21,764 nucleotides of DNA. Origin: Lachnospiraceae bacterium (lineage in GTDB: Bacteria; Bacillota; Clostridia; Lachnospirales; Lachnospiraceae). Each line of letters starts with the position of its first letter. Position 1 is the first letter of the stretch. Both the position numbers and the translations under genes were made by a program. The DNA is taken from NCBI GenBank assembly GCA_004552595.1, contig SFNX01000024.1, positions 1 to 21,764 on the forward strand, read 5' to 3'. Below the pieces are notes generated by a model. The model had not been told where the DNA came from and made no database searches. It saw nothing but the letters and a program-made list of their open reading frames with translations. Below, one piece after another: positions 13,160 through 21,764 of this stretch.

Positions 13160-15025
13160 ATGATTTTAGATCAGATTAAGAAACCAAATGATATAAAGGC
13201 AGTTGATAAGGAATTATATGATGACTTGGCAGGAGAGATAAGAGACTTTCTTGTTGAGAAAATCAGTAAGAACGGTGGGCATTTAGGCTCTAATCTTGGT
13301 GCGGTTGAGCTTACAATGGCACTCCACTTAGCACTTACTCTTCCAAAAGATAAGATTATTTGGGATGTTGGACATCAGTCATATACTCATAAGCTTTTGA
13401 CAGGCAGAAGAGAAGGCTTTGAGAATTTAAGGAAGTTTGGCGGAATGGCGGGATTTCCTAAGACAGATGAAAGCGACTGCGACACATTTAACACGGGACA
13501 CAGCTCGACTTCGATTTCCGCAGGACTTGGTCTTGTTAAGGCAAGAGATTTAGGCGGAATGGATAATACAATCGTATCTGTAATAGGCGATGGTTCACTT
13601 ACAGGTGGTATGGCATATGAAGCAATGAATAATGCCGCTACACTTAAGACGAATTTTGTTATTGTATTAAATGACAATAACCAGTCAATTTCAAAAAATG
13701 TCGGTGGACTTTCTAACTACTTAAATTCAATAAGAACAGCGGATTCGTATGTAGGATTTAAAATCGGACTTGAAAACGCACTTAATAAGGTTCCGGGAGG
13801 AGATGGCGTAGTAGATACACTTAAAAAATACAAATCTTCCGTAAAGCATATATTTGTTCCTAACGGAATGTTCTTTGAAGATATGGGAATTACATATTTA
13901 GGACCTGTAGACGGACATAATATAAGCGAAATGGTCAAGGTCTTTAATGAGGCTAAGAAGATTAAAAAGTGTGTTCTTGTTCATGTGGTTACAAAAAAGG
14001 GTAAAGGCTATGAAATCGCAGAGAGACATCCGGCGAGATTCCACGGCGCAGAACCTTTCGATATAGAAACCGGACTTCCGCTTAACAATAGAACGGTGGC
14101 TAATTATCAGGATGTTTTTTCAACCGTTATGTTTAAGCTTGGAGAGAGGAATGAAAAGGTATGTGCAATAACAGCTGCAATGGCAGACGGAACAGGCCTT
14201 AAGCGTTTCTCGATAAAATATCCCGACAGATTTTTTGACGTCGGAATTGCAGAGCAGCATGCCGTAACATTTGCCGCAGGACTTGCAATGGGAGGACTCA
14301 GACCTATTGTTGCTGTATATTCTTCGTTTTTGCAGAGGGCATATGACCAGATAATTCACGATGTCAGTATCCAAAACCTGCCTGTTATATTTGCAATTGA
14401 CAGGGCAGGACTTGTAGGGGCTGACGGTGAGACTCACCAGGGTATTTTTGACTTATCATATATGTCTTCAATTCCGAATATGACTGTAATGGCACCTAAA
14501 AATAAATGGGAGCTCTCAGACATGCTTAAATTTGCGCTTACTATGGATTCACCTGTATCAATCAGGTATCCAAGGGGTGTTGCATATGCGGGACTTAAGG
14601 AATACAGAAAGCCTATTGAACTTGGTAAGAGCGAAATAATTTATGAGGAAGAAGACATTGCTTTATTTGCAATAGGTTCAATGGTTAAGACTTCAGAGGA
14701 AGTTAGGGACATACTTAAAGAGATGGGTTATTCATGCTCTTTGATTAATGCCCGGTTTGTAAAGCCGCTTGATGAAGAGACGATTGACCTAATCGTTAAG
14801 GATCACAAGCTTATTGTAACGCTTGAAGAAAATGTTTTAGCGGGCGGATACGGTGAGAAGGTCAACAATTACATCACTAAGAGGCGATATAATGTAAAGG
14901 TGACTAATATCGGACTTCCGGATGAATATATAGAGCATGGAAATGTTGATATTCTTAAGAAAGAAACAGGAATTGATACAGACACAATTGTTAAAAGGAT
15001 AATTGCCGACAGGGCAGTATTATAG
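13160..15025 (+). CDS. dxs: 1-deoxy-D-xylulose-5-phosphate synthase
   Basis: Dxs joins pyruvate and glyceraldehyde 3-phosphate with loss of CO2, the first step of the MEP isoprenoid pathway, using thiamine diphosphate and Mg. The 621 residues are full length. Visible motifs are HLGSNLG at 41-47, WDVGHQSYTHKLLTGR around 68-83, the ThDP/Mg motif GDGSLTGG at 143-150 with NDNNQSIS at 171-178, the catalytic Glu365 in DVGIAEQHAVTFAAG and DRAGLVGADGETHQG at 414-428. The C-terminal third is the transketolase C domain. It starts 16 bases after ispA with a modest CAGGT site, and this shows that the cell makes isoprenoids by the MEP route. Confidence 0.98.
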   Translation: MILDQIKKPNDIKAVDKELYDDLAGEIRDFLVEKISKNGGHLGSNLGAVELTMALHLALTLPKDKIIWDVGHQSYTHKLLTGRREGFENLRKFGGMAGFPKTDESDCDTFNTGHSSTSISAGLGLVKARDLGGMDNTIVSVIGDGSLTGGMAYEAMNNAATLKTNFVIVLNDNNQSISKNVGGLSNYLNSIRTADSYVGFKIGLENALNKVPGGDGVVDTLKKYKSSVKHIFVPNGMFFEDMGITYLGPVDGHNISEMVKVFNEAKKIKKCVLVHVVTKKGKGYEIAERHPARFHGAEPFDIETGLPLNNRTVANYQDVFSTVMFKLGERNEKVCAITAAMADGTGLKRFSIKYPDRFFDVGIAEQHAVTFAAGLAMGGLRPIVAVYSSFLQRAYDQIIHDVSIQNLPVIFAIDRAGLVGADGETHQGIFDLSYMSSIPNMTVMAPKNKWELSDMLKFALTMDSPVSIRYPRGVAYAGLKEYRKPIELGKSEIIYEEEDIALFAIGSMVKTSEEVRDILKEMGYSCSLINARFVKPLDEETIDLIVKDHKLIVTLEENVLAGGYGEKVNNYITKRRYNVKVTNIGLPDEYIEHGNVDILKKETGIDTDTIVKRIIADRAVL

Positions 15026-15078
15026 ATGTTAAATATACGGGCTATTTTGCCGCACTGACGTATATATAAGGATAATAA

Positions 15079-15870
15079 GTGAGCGAGAGACTTGATATTT
15101 TACTTGTAAGCAAGGGCTTGGCAAAATCAAGAGAAAAAGCAAAAGCTGTAATAAAAGACGGAATGGTTTACATAAATAATATAAGACAGACAAAGCCTTC
15201 TGCTATGATTTCTGAGGATTCAGAAATTATCATTAAAGGAGAAGTCTGTAAATATGTGAGCCGTGGCGGCTATAAGCTTGAAAAGGCAGTTACTGAATTT
15301 AACATTGAACTTACAGGACTAAAATGCATTGATATTGGTGCATCAACCGGTGGATTTACCGATTGCATGCTTAAAAACGGTGCAGATACTGTGTATGCCG
15401 TAGATGTCGGACATAATCAGCTTGATGAGACTTTACTTAATGATGAACGTGTCATTTCTATGGAAGGTGTTAATTTCAGATATGTAACAGTTGATGATTT
15501 TGACTGCAGACCGGATTTTGCAGGCTGCGACGTTTCGTTTATTTCGTTAAGGCACATATTGCCGGCGGCATATAATGTTCTTTCTGATGAAGGTAAAATG
15601 GTATGCTTAATTAAGCCACAGTTTGAAGCAGGAAGAGAACACTTAAATAAAAAAGGTGTCGTAAAAGACAAAAAGATTCACATTAAAATAATTCGGGAGC
15701 TGCTTGAATTTGCTGATGAAATCGGATTTAACGTATTAAATCTGACATACTCACCGATTAAAGGACCTGAAGGGAATACGGAATATCTTTTGTATCTTAC
15801 AAAGAACAACACAGTTAAAGGCGTATTTGTCAATGCGGCAAATACAGTTAGCGAGGCATTCAGTGAATAA
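15079..15870 (+). CDS. tlyA: TlyA family rRNA (cytidine-2'-O)-methyltransferase
   Basis: TlyA enzymes methylate ribose of cytidines in 16S and/or 23S rRNA; older annotations call them haemolysins. The 263-residue product has an N-terminal S4 RNA-binding domain (RLDILLVSKGLAKSREKAKA, about 4-23) and an FtsJ-like methyltransferase domain with SAM motif DIGASTGGFTDC at 85-96. Putative K-D-K-E catalytic residues are Lys66 (GGYKLEKA), Asp151 (CDVSFIS), Lys179 (LIKPQFE) and a Glu in GPEGNTEYL near 231-235. The start is GTG 15079 with AAGGA at good spacing. Its stop overlaps the nadK start (GTGAATAA). The tlyA-nadK-argR-recN order is standard in clostridia. Confidence 0.94.
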   Translation: MSERLDILLVSKGLAKSREKAKAVIKDGMVYINNIRQTKPSAMISEDSEIIIKGEVCKYVSRGGYKLEKAVTEFNIELTGLKCIDIGASTGGFTDCMLKNGADTVYAVDVGHNQLDETLLNDERVISMEGVNFRYVTVDDFDCRPDFAGCDVSFISLRHILPAAYNVLSDEGKMVCLIKPQFEAGREHLNKKGVVKDKKIHIKIIRELLEFADEIGFNVLNLTYSPIKGPEGNTEYLLYLTKNNTVKGVFVNAANTVSEAFSE

Positions 15871-16726
15871 TTTTTTTATCGTTGCGAATAATGTTAAGGA
15901 TGTAAACCTTGAGAAGACTAAGGCACTTGCTCAATTTTTAGAGCTTCGCGGGAAAAGATGCGAATATACCGGAATTGAAAGGGTTTTCGAAGACGAAAAC
16001 GATGTCTTAAAATTTGCGGCCAAGATAAAAGAAGATGTAGAAGCAATAATTTCTCTTGGCGGTGACGGAACGCTTATCCAGGTTTCGGACATTGCCGCTA
16101 AAAAGGGTATACCGATTATCGGTGTTAATATGGGCAATTTAGGCTATTTGTGTGAGGTCGAAAAAGAAAAAGCATTTGAAGCAATTGAGAAGCTCATTAA
16201 TGATGAGTATGAAATAGAAAAAAGAATGCTTTTATCAGGTGAGATGACAGTAGCCTCCGTTAAAATGCCAAAGGTTCAGGCGTTAAATGACGTAGTAATT
16301 GCCAGAAAAGGAACACTTGGAACTATAAGCTTTAAAGTGTCGGTTAACGGCAGTGCATTATATACCTGTGAAGCTGACGGAATGATCATTTCAACTCCTA
16401 CAGGCTCAACAGGATACAATATTTCGGCAGGCGGACCTATTGTTGCTCCTTATTCGCATGGGATTATTCTCACTCCGATCTGTGCTCATTCAATGAATGT
16501 AAGACCAATTGTTCTTTCATGTGATGATGAAATTACGGTAGAACTTAACAGAGAGACTTCAAAGCCTGATATTTCGGTAGAAGTGTCATTTGACGGATCT
16601 AAGACATGTCCTATGAATTTATCGGATAAGGTTACGGTTAAAAAAGCATATACCGAGGTCAAAATAATAAAACTTAATTCAAAGTCATTCTATGAAGTAT
16701 TATCAAGAAAAATGTCTGACAGATAA
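15863..16726 (+). CDS. nadK: NAD kinase
   Basis: NAD kinase phosphorylates NAD to NADP. The signature GGDGT is at residues 66-70 (ISLGGDGTLIQ), followed by GVNMGNLGYL (87-96), LNDVVI (141-146) and the TPTGSTGYNISAGGP motif starting at 178. I place the start at GTG 15863 (287 residues, MNNFFIVANN): it has GAGG six bases upstream and overlaps the tlyA stop by 8 bases. A longer reading from TTG 15827 lies inside tlyA and adds an unconserved extension. Its product links to the neighbouring dxs pathway through NADPH demand, but the clustering is a general feature of Bacillota. Confidence 0.95.
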   Translation: MNNFFIVANNVKDVNLEKTKALAQFLELRGKRCEYTGIERVFEDENDVLKFAAKIKEDVEAIISLGGDGTLIQVSDIAAKKGIPIIGVNMGNLGYLCEVEKEKAFEAIEKLINDEYEIEKRMLLSGEMTVASVKMPKVQALNDVVIARKGTLGTISFKVSVNGSALYTCEADGMIISTPTGSTGYNISAGGPIVAPYSHGIILTPICAHSMNVRPIVLSCDDEITVELNRETSKPDISVEVSFDGSKTCPMNLSDKVTVKKAYTEVKIIKLNSKSFYEVLSRKMSDR

Positions 16727-16736
16727 TCCGGTTAAT

Positions 16737-17183
16737 ATGAAGAACAAACGTCACGAAAAAATACTTGAAGTAATTGAAAAAAAGAATATTGAGACGCAGG
16801 AAGAGCTTGCAAAAATCCTTAACGAAGCAGGCTTTGTAGTTACACAGGCTACTGTATCAAGAGATATTAAGAAGCTTGGGCTTGTTAAAGTTAAAGGAAA
16901 GGGCTCGCATCAGAAATATGCGCCTAAGGCAGCATCAACATTGGTAGAATATGACAAATACGTCAGAGTACTTAAAGATGCAATAACAGGTATGGATGAT
17001 GCCGAAAATATTCTTGTAATAAAGACTGTTCCCGGAATGGCAATGGCTGTAGCAGCCGCTCTTGACTCACTTAGAATTCCGGAAATAATAGGGTCAATCG
17101 CAGGAGATGACACTATTATGTGTGCAACAAAAAATAACAGGCATGCAAAAGATGTTATGGATAAAATACGTTTGATGATATAG
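16737..17183 (+). CDS. argR: arginine repressor ArgR/AhrC
   Basis: ArgR is a hexameric, arginine-dependent regulator that represses arginine biosynthesis and can activate catabolism. From ATG 16737 the protein is 148 residues, the normal family length. The N-terminal winged helix contains TQATVSRDIKKLGL at 36-49; the C-terminal domain has the arginine-binding and oligomerisation segment GSIAGDDTIMCA at 119-130. A longer start at ATG 16692 lies within nadK and would add 15 unconserved residues. Neither start has a clear Shine-Dalgarno. argR beside recN is the classic Bacillota arrangement and does not imply that the neighbours are arginine-regulated; I saw no obvious ARG box in front of it. 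Confidence 0.95.
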   Translation: MKNKRHEKILEVIEKKNIETQEELAKILNEAGFVVTQATVSRDIKKLGLVKVKGKGSHQKYAPKAASTLVEYDKYVRVLKDAITGMDDAENILVIKTVPGMAMAVAAALDSLRIPEIIGSIAGDDTIMCATKNNRHAKDVMDKIRLMI

Positions 17184-17192
17184 GAATAATAG

Positions 17193-18866
17193 ATGCTTAA
17201 AAATATACATGTGAAAAGCTTCGCATTAATTGACGAAGTTGAAATAAATCTCGCATCGGGACTGAATATTCTAACAGGTGAGACCGGAGCGGGAAAATCA
17301 ATTATTATCGATGCGGTTAATTTTGCACTCGGACAGAGAGTGTCTAAAGACGTTGTCAGAGACGATGCAGAGTATGCTTTGTCTGAACTTGTATTTGAAA
17401 TCAATGATGATAAGACAAAAGAAAGACTTAATCAATTTGATATCCCGCTTGATGATAATGAAGTTCTGATTCAGCGTAAAATTACAAACGGGAAGTCAAC
17501 TGCAAGAATAAACGGAGAAACCGTTACTTTATCAACGCTTAAGCTTATTGCAGCAGGTCTTATTGATATACACGGACAGCATGACAATCAGTCATTGTTA
17601 AGCAAGGCATCCCAGCAGAATTTATTGGATACAATATTGTCGGATGAATTAAAAGAACTGCTTATTAGGATGAAGGATACTTATGTCAACCTAAACAACA
17701 AAATATCCGAATATGAGCAGTTAAATACTAAAGAAGCCGAAAAGGAAATAGCATTCCTTCAGTATGAGCTCAATGAAATTGACTCGGCATCACTTCATGA
17801 AGGCGAGGATGAAGCATTAGAGAGCGATTACAAGAAGATGAACAACTCTAAGCGAATAGCTGATTTAGTATCAGGTGCTCACAGAATTACAGGATATGAT
17901 TCAGAGGGGGCAGGTTCGCTTATCGGAAGAGCACTTCCGATGATAAGACAGGCATCATCAATTGATGATGATGCTAAGGATTTAGAGCTTATTCTCAATG
18001 ATATTGACGGACTTTTAAATGACTTCAACCGTTCGATTGCAGACTATGAAATGTCGCTTGATTTTTCCGATGAAGACTATAAGAATACTGAGGACAGACT
18101 GAATCTGATAAATTCTCTTAAGAATAAGTACGGAAAGAGTATTAAAGAAATACTTGATAAAAGAGATGAATTTGAAGATGAACTTAATAGGCTTTTAAAC
18201 GCTGATGAGTATAAATCTGCACTTTTATCAGAAATTGCTTCCCTTAAAAAGGAAGCATATAAGCTTTGCAAAGAGATTTCGGCAATCAGAAAAAAGGGTG
18301 CAAATAAGCTATCAGGTGAAATTGCCGAAGCACTGTTAGATCTTAATTTCCTGGATTCTCAATTCGAAATTAAAGTCACAAGTGATGAAGAAAATATGAA
18401 GCAGTCAGGATATGATGACATTGAGTTTTTTATAAGCACAAATCCCGGAGAAGCGTTAAAGCCGCTTAATCAGGTTGCATCGGGTGGTGAAATGTCACGT
18501 ATAATGCTTGCAATAAAGAGTGTTTGTGCCAATGACAGTACGGCTACGCTTATTTTTGATGAAATTGATACGGGAATAAGCGGAAGAACGGCACAGAAGG
18601 TGTCTGAGAAGATGAGCCGCATTGCTAAGGAACATCAGGTAATTGTAGTGACACATCTTCCGCAGATTGCGGCAATGGCAGACACGCATTTTGAAATTTC
18701 TAAATCCGTGAATAACGGCCGTACAATTACAAGCATAGAGACATTATCAGAAGAAGGTAAGATTAAAGAGCTTGCAAGAATGCTTGGTGGCGTCACGATT
18801 ACAGAAAAAGTGCTTGAAAACGCAAAAGACATGAAGAAGCAGGCAGATGAGATTAAGCATAAATAA
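17193..18866 (+). CDS. recN: DNA repair protein RecN
   Basis: RecN is an SMC-like ATPase acting early in double-strand break repair. The 557 residues are full length. The two ATPase halves flank a coiled coil: Walker A GETGAGKS at 29-36, Q-loop GQHDNQ near 128-133, ABC signature VASGGEMSR at 428-436, Walker B TLIFDEIDTG at 452-461 and the switch His in VVTHLPQIA near 488. The coiled-coil region (about 155-375) is rich in Glu, Lys and Leu. AGGA precedes ATG 17193 by about 8 bases. It ends the housekeeping run; the next gene starts 22 bases downstream. Confidence 0.97.
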   Translation: MLKNIHVKSFALIDEVEINLASGLNILTGETGAGKSIIIDAVNFALGQRVSKDVVRDDAEYALSELVFEINDDKTKERLNQFDIPLDDNEVLIQRKITNGKSTARINGETVTLSTLKLIAAGLIDIHGQHDNQSLLSKASQQNLLDTILSDELKELLIRMKDTYVNLNNKISEYEQLNTKEAEKEIAFLQYELNEIDSASLHEGEDEALESDYKKMNNSKRIADLVSGAHRITGYDSEGAGSLIGRALPMIRQASSIDDDAKDLELILNDIDGLLNDFNRSIADYEMSLDFSDEDYKNTEDRLNLINSLKNKYGKSIKEILDKRDEFEDELNRLLNADEYKSALLSEIASLKKEAYKLCKEISAIRKKGANKLSGEIAEALLDLNFLDSQFEIKVTSDEENMKQSGYDDIEFFISTNPGEALKPLNQVASGGEMSRIMLAIKSVCANDSTATLIFDEIDTGISGRTAQKVSEKMSRIAKEHQVIVVTHLPQIAAMADTHFEISKSVNNGRTITSIETLSEEGKIKELARMLGGVTITEKVLENAKDMKKQADEIKHK

Positions 18867-18888
18867 TAAAATTAAGAGGTCATATACA

Positions 18889-20829
18889 ATGAGATTAATT
18901 AAACGAACAGTAAGTGCATTTTTAGCGGTATTATTTCTTTTTTCAATAAATGTAATACAAGTAAGTGCAGATACAGCTACGGACGAAGTGAATATCGTAT
19001 TTACTTCAGACCTTCATTCTAATGTATCAAGCTACAATACTATTATTGACGGACAACAGATTGATAATGTCGGAGGCTTTGCAAAGCTTAAGACATTTAT
19101 TGATGAAAAAAGAAATAAAAGTGATATTCTTTTGGTTGACTGCGGAGATTCCGTTATGGGAACGATGTCGCATTCACTTATTGATACTGAAGCATTTGAG
19201 CTTTCGTTTTTTAATGAAGTAGGATATGACGCTTTAGTAATGGGAAACCATGACTTTGACTTTGGTGCTAAGCCGTTAAGTGATATGTATTCCGTTGCAA
19301 AAGACAAATTCGATAAGGTGACGCCTCTTGTTATTTGTAACATTGACTGGACTAAGAGTGATGAATACACAAAAACACTCAGCATCGGTGCAAATAAATA
19401 TGGTCATAGCGACTACACGATTATTGAGAAGAATGGGAATAAGATTGCTGTTTTAGGAGTACTTGGAAAAGATGCAATTAAATGTGCACCAACATGTGAG
19501 CTTACATTTAAAGATCCGGTTACAGCAGTTAAGGAAACCGTAGCAAAAATTAAAGCAACAGAAAATCCTGATATGATAGTATGTCTTTCTCATAGTGGTA
19601 CGGGAACAGAACCCGGAGATACAGAGGATGAACTTCTTGCAAAGGAAGTACCTGATATTGATGTGATTGTAAGCGGGCATTCGCATACCCTTCTTAAGGA
19701 TGAGATACTGGTTGGCAATACACATATCGTAAGCTGCGGCTCATATAGTTTATACACCGGTGATATTACACTTAGAAAGAACAGCCTTGGAAGATGGGAT
19801 ACTGTCAGCTACGAAGCTAAAATGATGGACTCTTCAATTGCGGAAGATGAAACAGTTTTAGCACAAATAGAAGACTTAAAGCACATAATAGATGAAAAGG
19901 TATTGTCAGGATATAACTTAAAGGCAGACGACATTATTGCAGTCAACAATGATGTGTTTTTTGAGGAAGCGCAGGATACTCTTGACGAACATAAGGAAAT
20001 GAAGCTTGGAAACATTCTTTCAGATTCATACCGATATGTTGCGAACACGACTCCTACTGCTAAGGACAGGCCGTTTGATGCATCGGTAGTGCCCTCAGGA
20101 ACAATCAGAGACACGATTACAAGAGGAAACATCACTGTTGCCGACGCATTCAAATGCCTTTCACTTGGTGTCGGAAAGGATGGCAATATCGGATATCCTC
20201 TTGTAAGCGTCTATCTTACAGGAAAGGAAATAAGGACAATTGCAGAAGTTGATGCGTCGATTTCAGATTTCATGACTTCTGCAAGGCTATATTATTCCGG
20301 AGTATCTACTGAGTTCAATCCAAAAAGAATGATACTTAATAAAACTGTTGATGTATGGAGAACGCCTGCAATATGTGAAGACTCATATGAAGAGCTTGAC
20401 GATGATAAGCTTTACAGGATTGTAACGGATTCCTACAGTATGAGTATGCTTGGTGCAGTTACTGATTTATCAAAGGGCATTTTATCGGTAGTACCAAAGG
20501 ATGAGAACGGTAATCCTATCAAAGATCCGTATGACAGCATTATATATGATGAGAACGGAAATGAATTAAAAGCATGGGTGGCTTTTGCTGAATACCTTCA
20601 GTCATTTGAGAGCAATGAAGAAGGAATCAGTGAGATTCCTGCTTATTATAACGATTATCATAATAGAAAAGTTGTTAACGATTCTTTTACGCTTAGGGCA
20701 ATGTTCAAAAACACAAGCAAGTATTTTTATATTATTTTGACAATATGCCTATTGATTATTTTACTGATTTTATTTATTGTAAGAGTTATTGTGAAAAAAA
20801 TTCATAAAAAGAAAGTGTTTAAGAATTAA
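18889..20829 (+). CDS. secreted, C-terminally anchored 5'-nucleotidase/metallophosphatase
   Basis: From ATG 18889 (AGAGG upstream) the 646-residue product opens with a signal peptide whose likely cleavage follows VSA at residues 25-27. An upstream ATG 18847 lies in recN and would hide this signal. The calcineurin-like metallophosphatase domain has DLH (Asp41, His43), CGDS (Asp87), GNHDFDFG (Asn120, His121), SHSG (His235) and SGHSH (264 region). The second domain (from about 340, with KLGNILSDSYRYVANT) matches the 5'-nucleotidase C-terminal family that binds the nucleobase. A strong membrane helix (612-633) followed by a basic KKIHKKK tail anchors it outside the cell. Likely role is dephosphorylating external nucleotides for salvage; UDP-sugar or cyclic-nucleotide hydrolysis is possible. 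Its tail overlaps no gene, and the next ORF starts 5 bases later. Confidence 0.9.
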   Translation: MRLIKRTVSAFLAVLFLFSINVIQVSADTATDEVNIVFTSDLHSNVSSYNTIIDGQQIDNVGGFAKLKTFIDEKRNKSDILLVDCGDSVMGTMSHSLIDTEAFELSFFNEVGYDALVMGNHDFDFGAKPLSDMYSVAKDKFDKVTPLVICNIDWTKSDEYTKTLSIGANKYGHSDYTIIEKNGNKIAVLGVLGKDAIKCAPTCELTFKDPVTAVKETVAKIKATENPDMIVCLSHSGTGTEPGDTEDELLAKEVPDIDVIVSGHSHTLLKDEILVGNTHIVSCGSYSLYTGDITLRKNSLGRWDTVSYEAKMMDSSIAEDETVLAQIEDLKHIIDEKVLSGYNLKADDIIAVNNDVFFEEAQDTLDEHKEMKLGNILSDSYRYVANTTPTAKDRPFDASVVPSGTIRDTITRGNITVADAFKCLSLGVGKDGNIGYPLVSVYLTGKEIRTIAEVDASISDFMTSARLYYSGVSTEFNPKRMILNKTVDVWRTPAICEDSYEELDDDKLYRIVTDSYSMSMLGAVTDLSKGILSVVPKDENGNPIKDPYDSIIYDENGNELKAWVAFAEYLQSFESNEEGISEIPAYYNDYHNRKVVNDSFTLRAMFKNTSKYFYIILTICLLIILLILFIVRVIVKKIHKKKVFKN

Positions 20830-20834
20830 CCATA

Positions 20835-21764
20835 ATGGCAGCAAGAAAGAAGAAAAAGTTAAAAAGTTGGCAAAGGCGAAGAAGAAAAAGAGTAAAATTA
20901 TTTTTTAGTTTACTGTTTACAGTATTAGTAATCGTTATAGCAGTAATATTTGTCAAGTCGCTATTTCCATATGAAAGCGTTGATTTATCGGATTATGTTA
21001 CATATACATATTCGGGATACAATACAAAGGGCAGCGTTGACGCGACAATAAATGAAGAGCTTACATCGACGCTTATGCAAAAGCTCATCAAGGACCATGA
21101 AAAAGCATTATTTAATTTTACTAAGTGTGAACAGGAAGACTTTAACGCATTTTATAATTCGCTTAGCGTAACGGTAAATGCACCGGAAGGCCTTTCTAAC
21201 GGTTCTAAGTACACATATACAGTAGGATATAATAAGGAGCTTGCCAAAAAGATAAAACTAAATGTTAAAAATTCAACAAAGGAAGTAATGGTTAGCGGAC
21301 TTGTTACGGCGACAGTTATCTCATATGATACATTGTTTGAGGGCATATCTTTTACATTTGACGGTGTATCGCCTACGATAACTGCTGAAATGAGTAATAA
21401 TACGGTAAATCCATATCTTTCAGATGTTGAGTTTATTATTGAAGGAGAGAAAGAACATTACGCTGATGGTGATGTGATTAGAGTGAAGGCATTATTTGAC
21501 GAAGCATTGTGCCTTGAAAAGCATTTTGTAATAGACAGAGATATTTCCGAATGCCATAAAGACTTCATTGTTGAAGGTGAATCGCACTATGTTAATTCTG
21601 CATCAGAGCTTTCTTCAGACATCATTGACAGGGCAGTGAGTGCGGCTAACAGCGCATTTACGTCTAAGACTGCCAACGAATATGGTGTCAGAGTTTATTT
21701 TGAAGCCGGAATCGCGCCTGTATATGTCAATAAGAAGTCAACATTTGAATGGGTGAGCTACGGA
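20835..21764 (+). CDS. membrane-anchored surface protein with two related beta-rich modules, 3' end missing
   Basis: The frame is open from ATG 20835 to the window edge (310 codons, no stop), so the gene is incomplete. It begins with an extremely basic segment (ARKKKKLKSWQRRRRKR), then one membrane helix at about 21-44, giving an extracellular remainder. The outer part contains two similar modules: about 49-156 (TYTYSGYNTKGSV, then GLSNGSKYTYTVGYNKELAKK, then VMVSGL) and about 163-253 (SFTFDGVSPTITA, then YADGDVIRVKALFDEALCLEK, then FIVEGE). I recall a similar module arrangement in Clostridia proteins that carry an N-terminal zinc ribbon, but here no zinc ribbon is present. Function is unknown. 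It starts 5 bases after the nucleotidase stop without a strong ribosome-binding site, so it is probably coupled to it. Confidence 0.8.
   Translation, partial: MAARKKKKLKSWQRRRRKRVKLFFSLLFTVLVIVIAVIFVKSLFPYESVDLSDYVTYTYSGYNTKGSVDATINEELTSTLMQKLIKDHEKALFNFTKCEQEDFNAFYNSLSVTVNAPEGLSNGSKYTYTVGYNKELAKKIKLNVKNSTKEVMVSGLVTATVISYDTLFEGISFTFDGVSPTITAEMSNNTVNPYLSDVEFIIEGEKEHYADGDVIRVKALFDEALCLEKHFVIDRDISECHKDFIVEGESHYVNSASELSSDIIDRAVSAANSAFTSKTANEYGVRVYFEAGIAPVYVNKKSTFEWVSYG

Noticed and set aside
15027..15059. A 10-codon frame between dxs and tlyA
   Set aside because: It is too short, with no ribosome-binding site or leader-peptide character; the AAGGA nearby serves tlyA.

Overview
The window looks like a chromosomal housekeeping segment from a low-GC Clostridia genome, most likely a member of the Lachnospiraceae. 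The basis is the A/T-rich codon use, the Bacillota-type gene orders truB-ribF-rpsO-pnp and asp23-nusB-xseA-xseB-ispA-dxs-tlyA-nadK-argR-recN, and extended -10 promoters. The family assignment is an inference from gene order and protein character; genus cannot be fixed from the sequence alone. All genes lie on the + strand. No tRNA, rRNA, CRISPR array, insertion sequence or phage gene was seen, and no gene-free stretch exceeds 300 bases.

Region 1 (1-5140) is RNA metabolism and translation. It opens with the end of an acidic, repeat-rich reading frame that breaks into another frame just before truB. Then come truB (tRNA pseudouridine 55 synthase), ribF (riboflavin kinase/FAD synthetase), a promoter plus structured leader, rpsO (S15), a 200-base structured spacer with two long hairpins, pnp (polynucleotide phosphorylase), a structured 3' untranslated region and a textbook terminator. 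The layout promoter-leader-rpsO-hairpin-hairpin-pnp resembles the autoregulated rpsO-pnp operon of enterobacteria in arrangement, although the sequences are not obviously related.

Region 2 (5141-9834) starts at a strong extended -10 promoter. It carries a small membrane protein with an acidic tail, deoB (phosphopentomutase), prfC (release factor 3) and a lipoprotein with a transglutaminase-like Cys-His-Asp domain. The prfC start has no ribosome-binding site, and a 16-codon upstream frame ends four bases before it.

Region 3 (9835-18866) is a tightly packed run from its own extended -10 promoter: asp23, nusB, xseA, xseB, ispA, dxs, tlyA, nadK, argR, recN. Two junctions overlap stop and start by 8 bases (xseB/ispA and tlyA/nadK). 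Functions cover envelope stress, transcription antitermination, exonuclease VII, isoprenoid precursor synthesis, rRNA methylation, NADP synthesis, arginine control and recombination repair.

Region 4 (18889-21764) holds two surface-protein genes: an exported, C-terminally anchored 5'-nucleotidase-type metallophosphatase and, 5 bases further on, an unfinished gene for a membrane-anchored protein with two related beta-rich modules. In many spore-forming clostridia this position downstream of recN is taken by spoIVB and spo0A.

No convincing new multi-gene system is visible. The most interesting items are RNA-level: the rpsO and pnp leaders, the prfC start region, and the broken repeat gene at the left edge.
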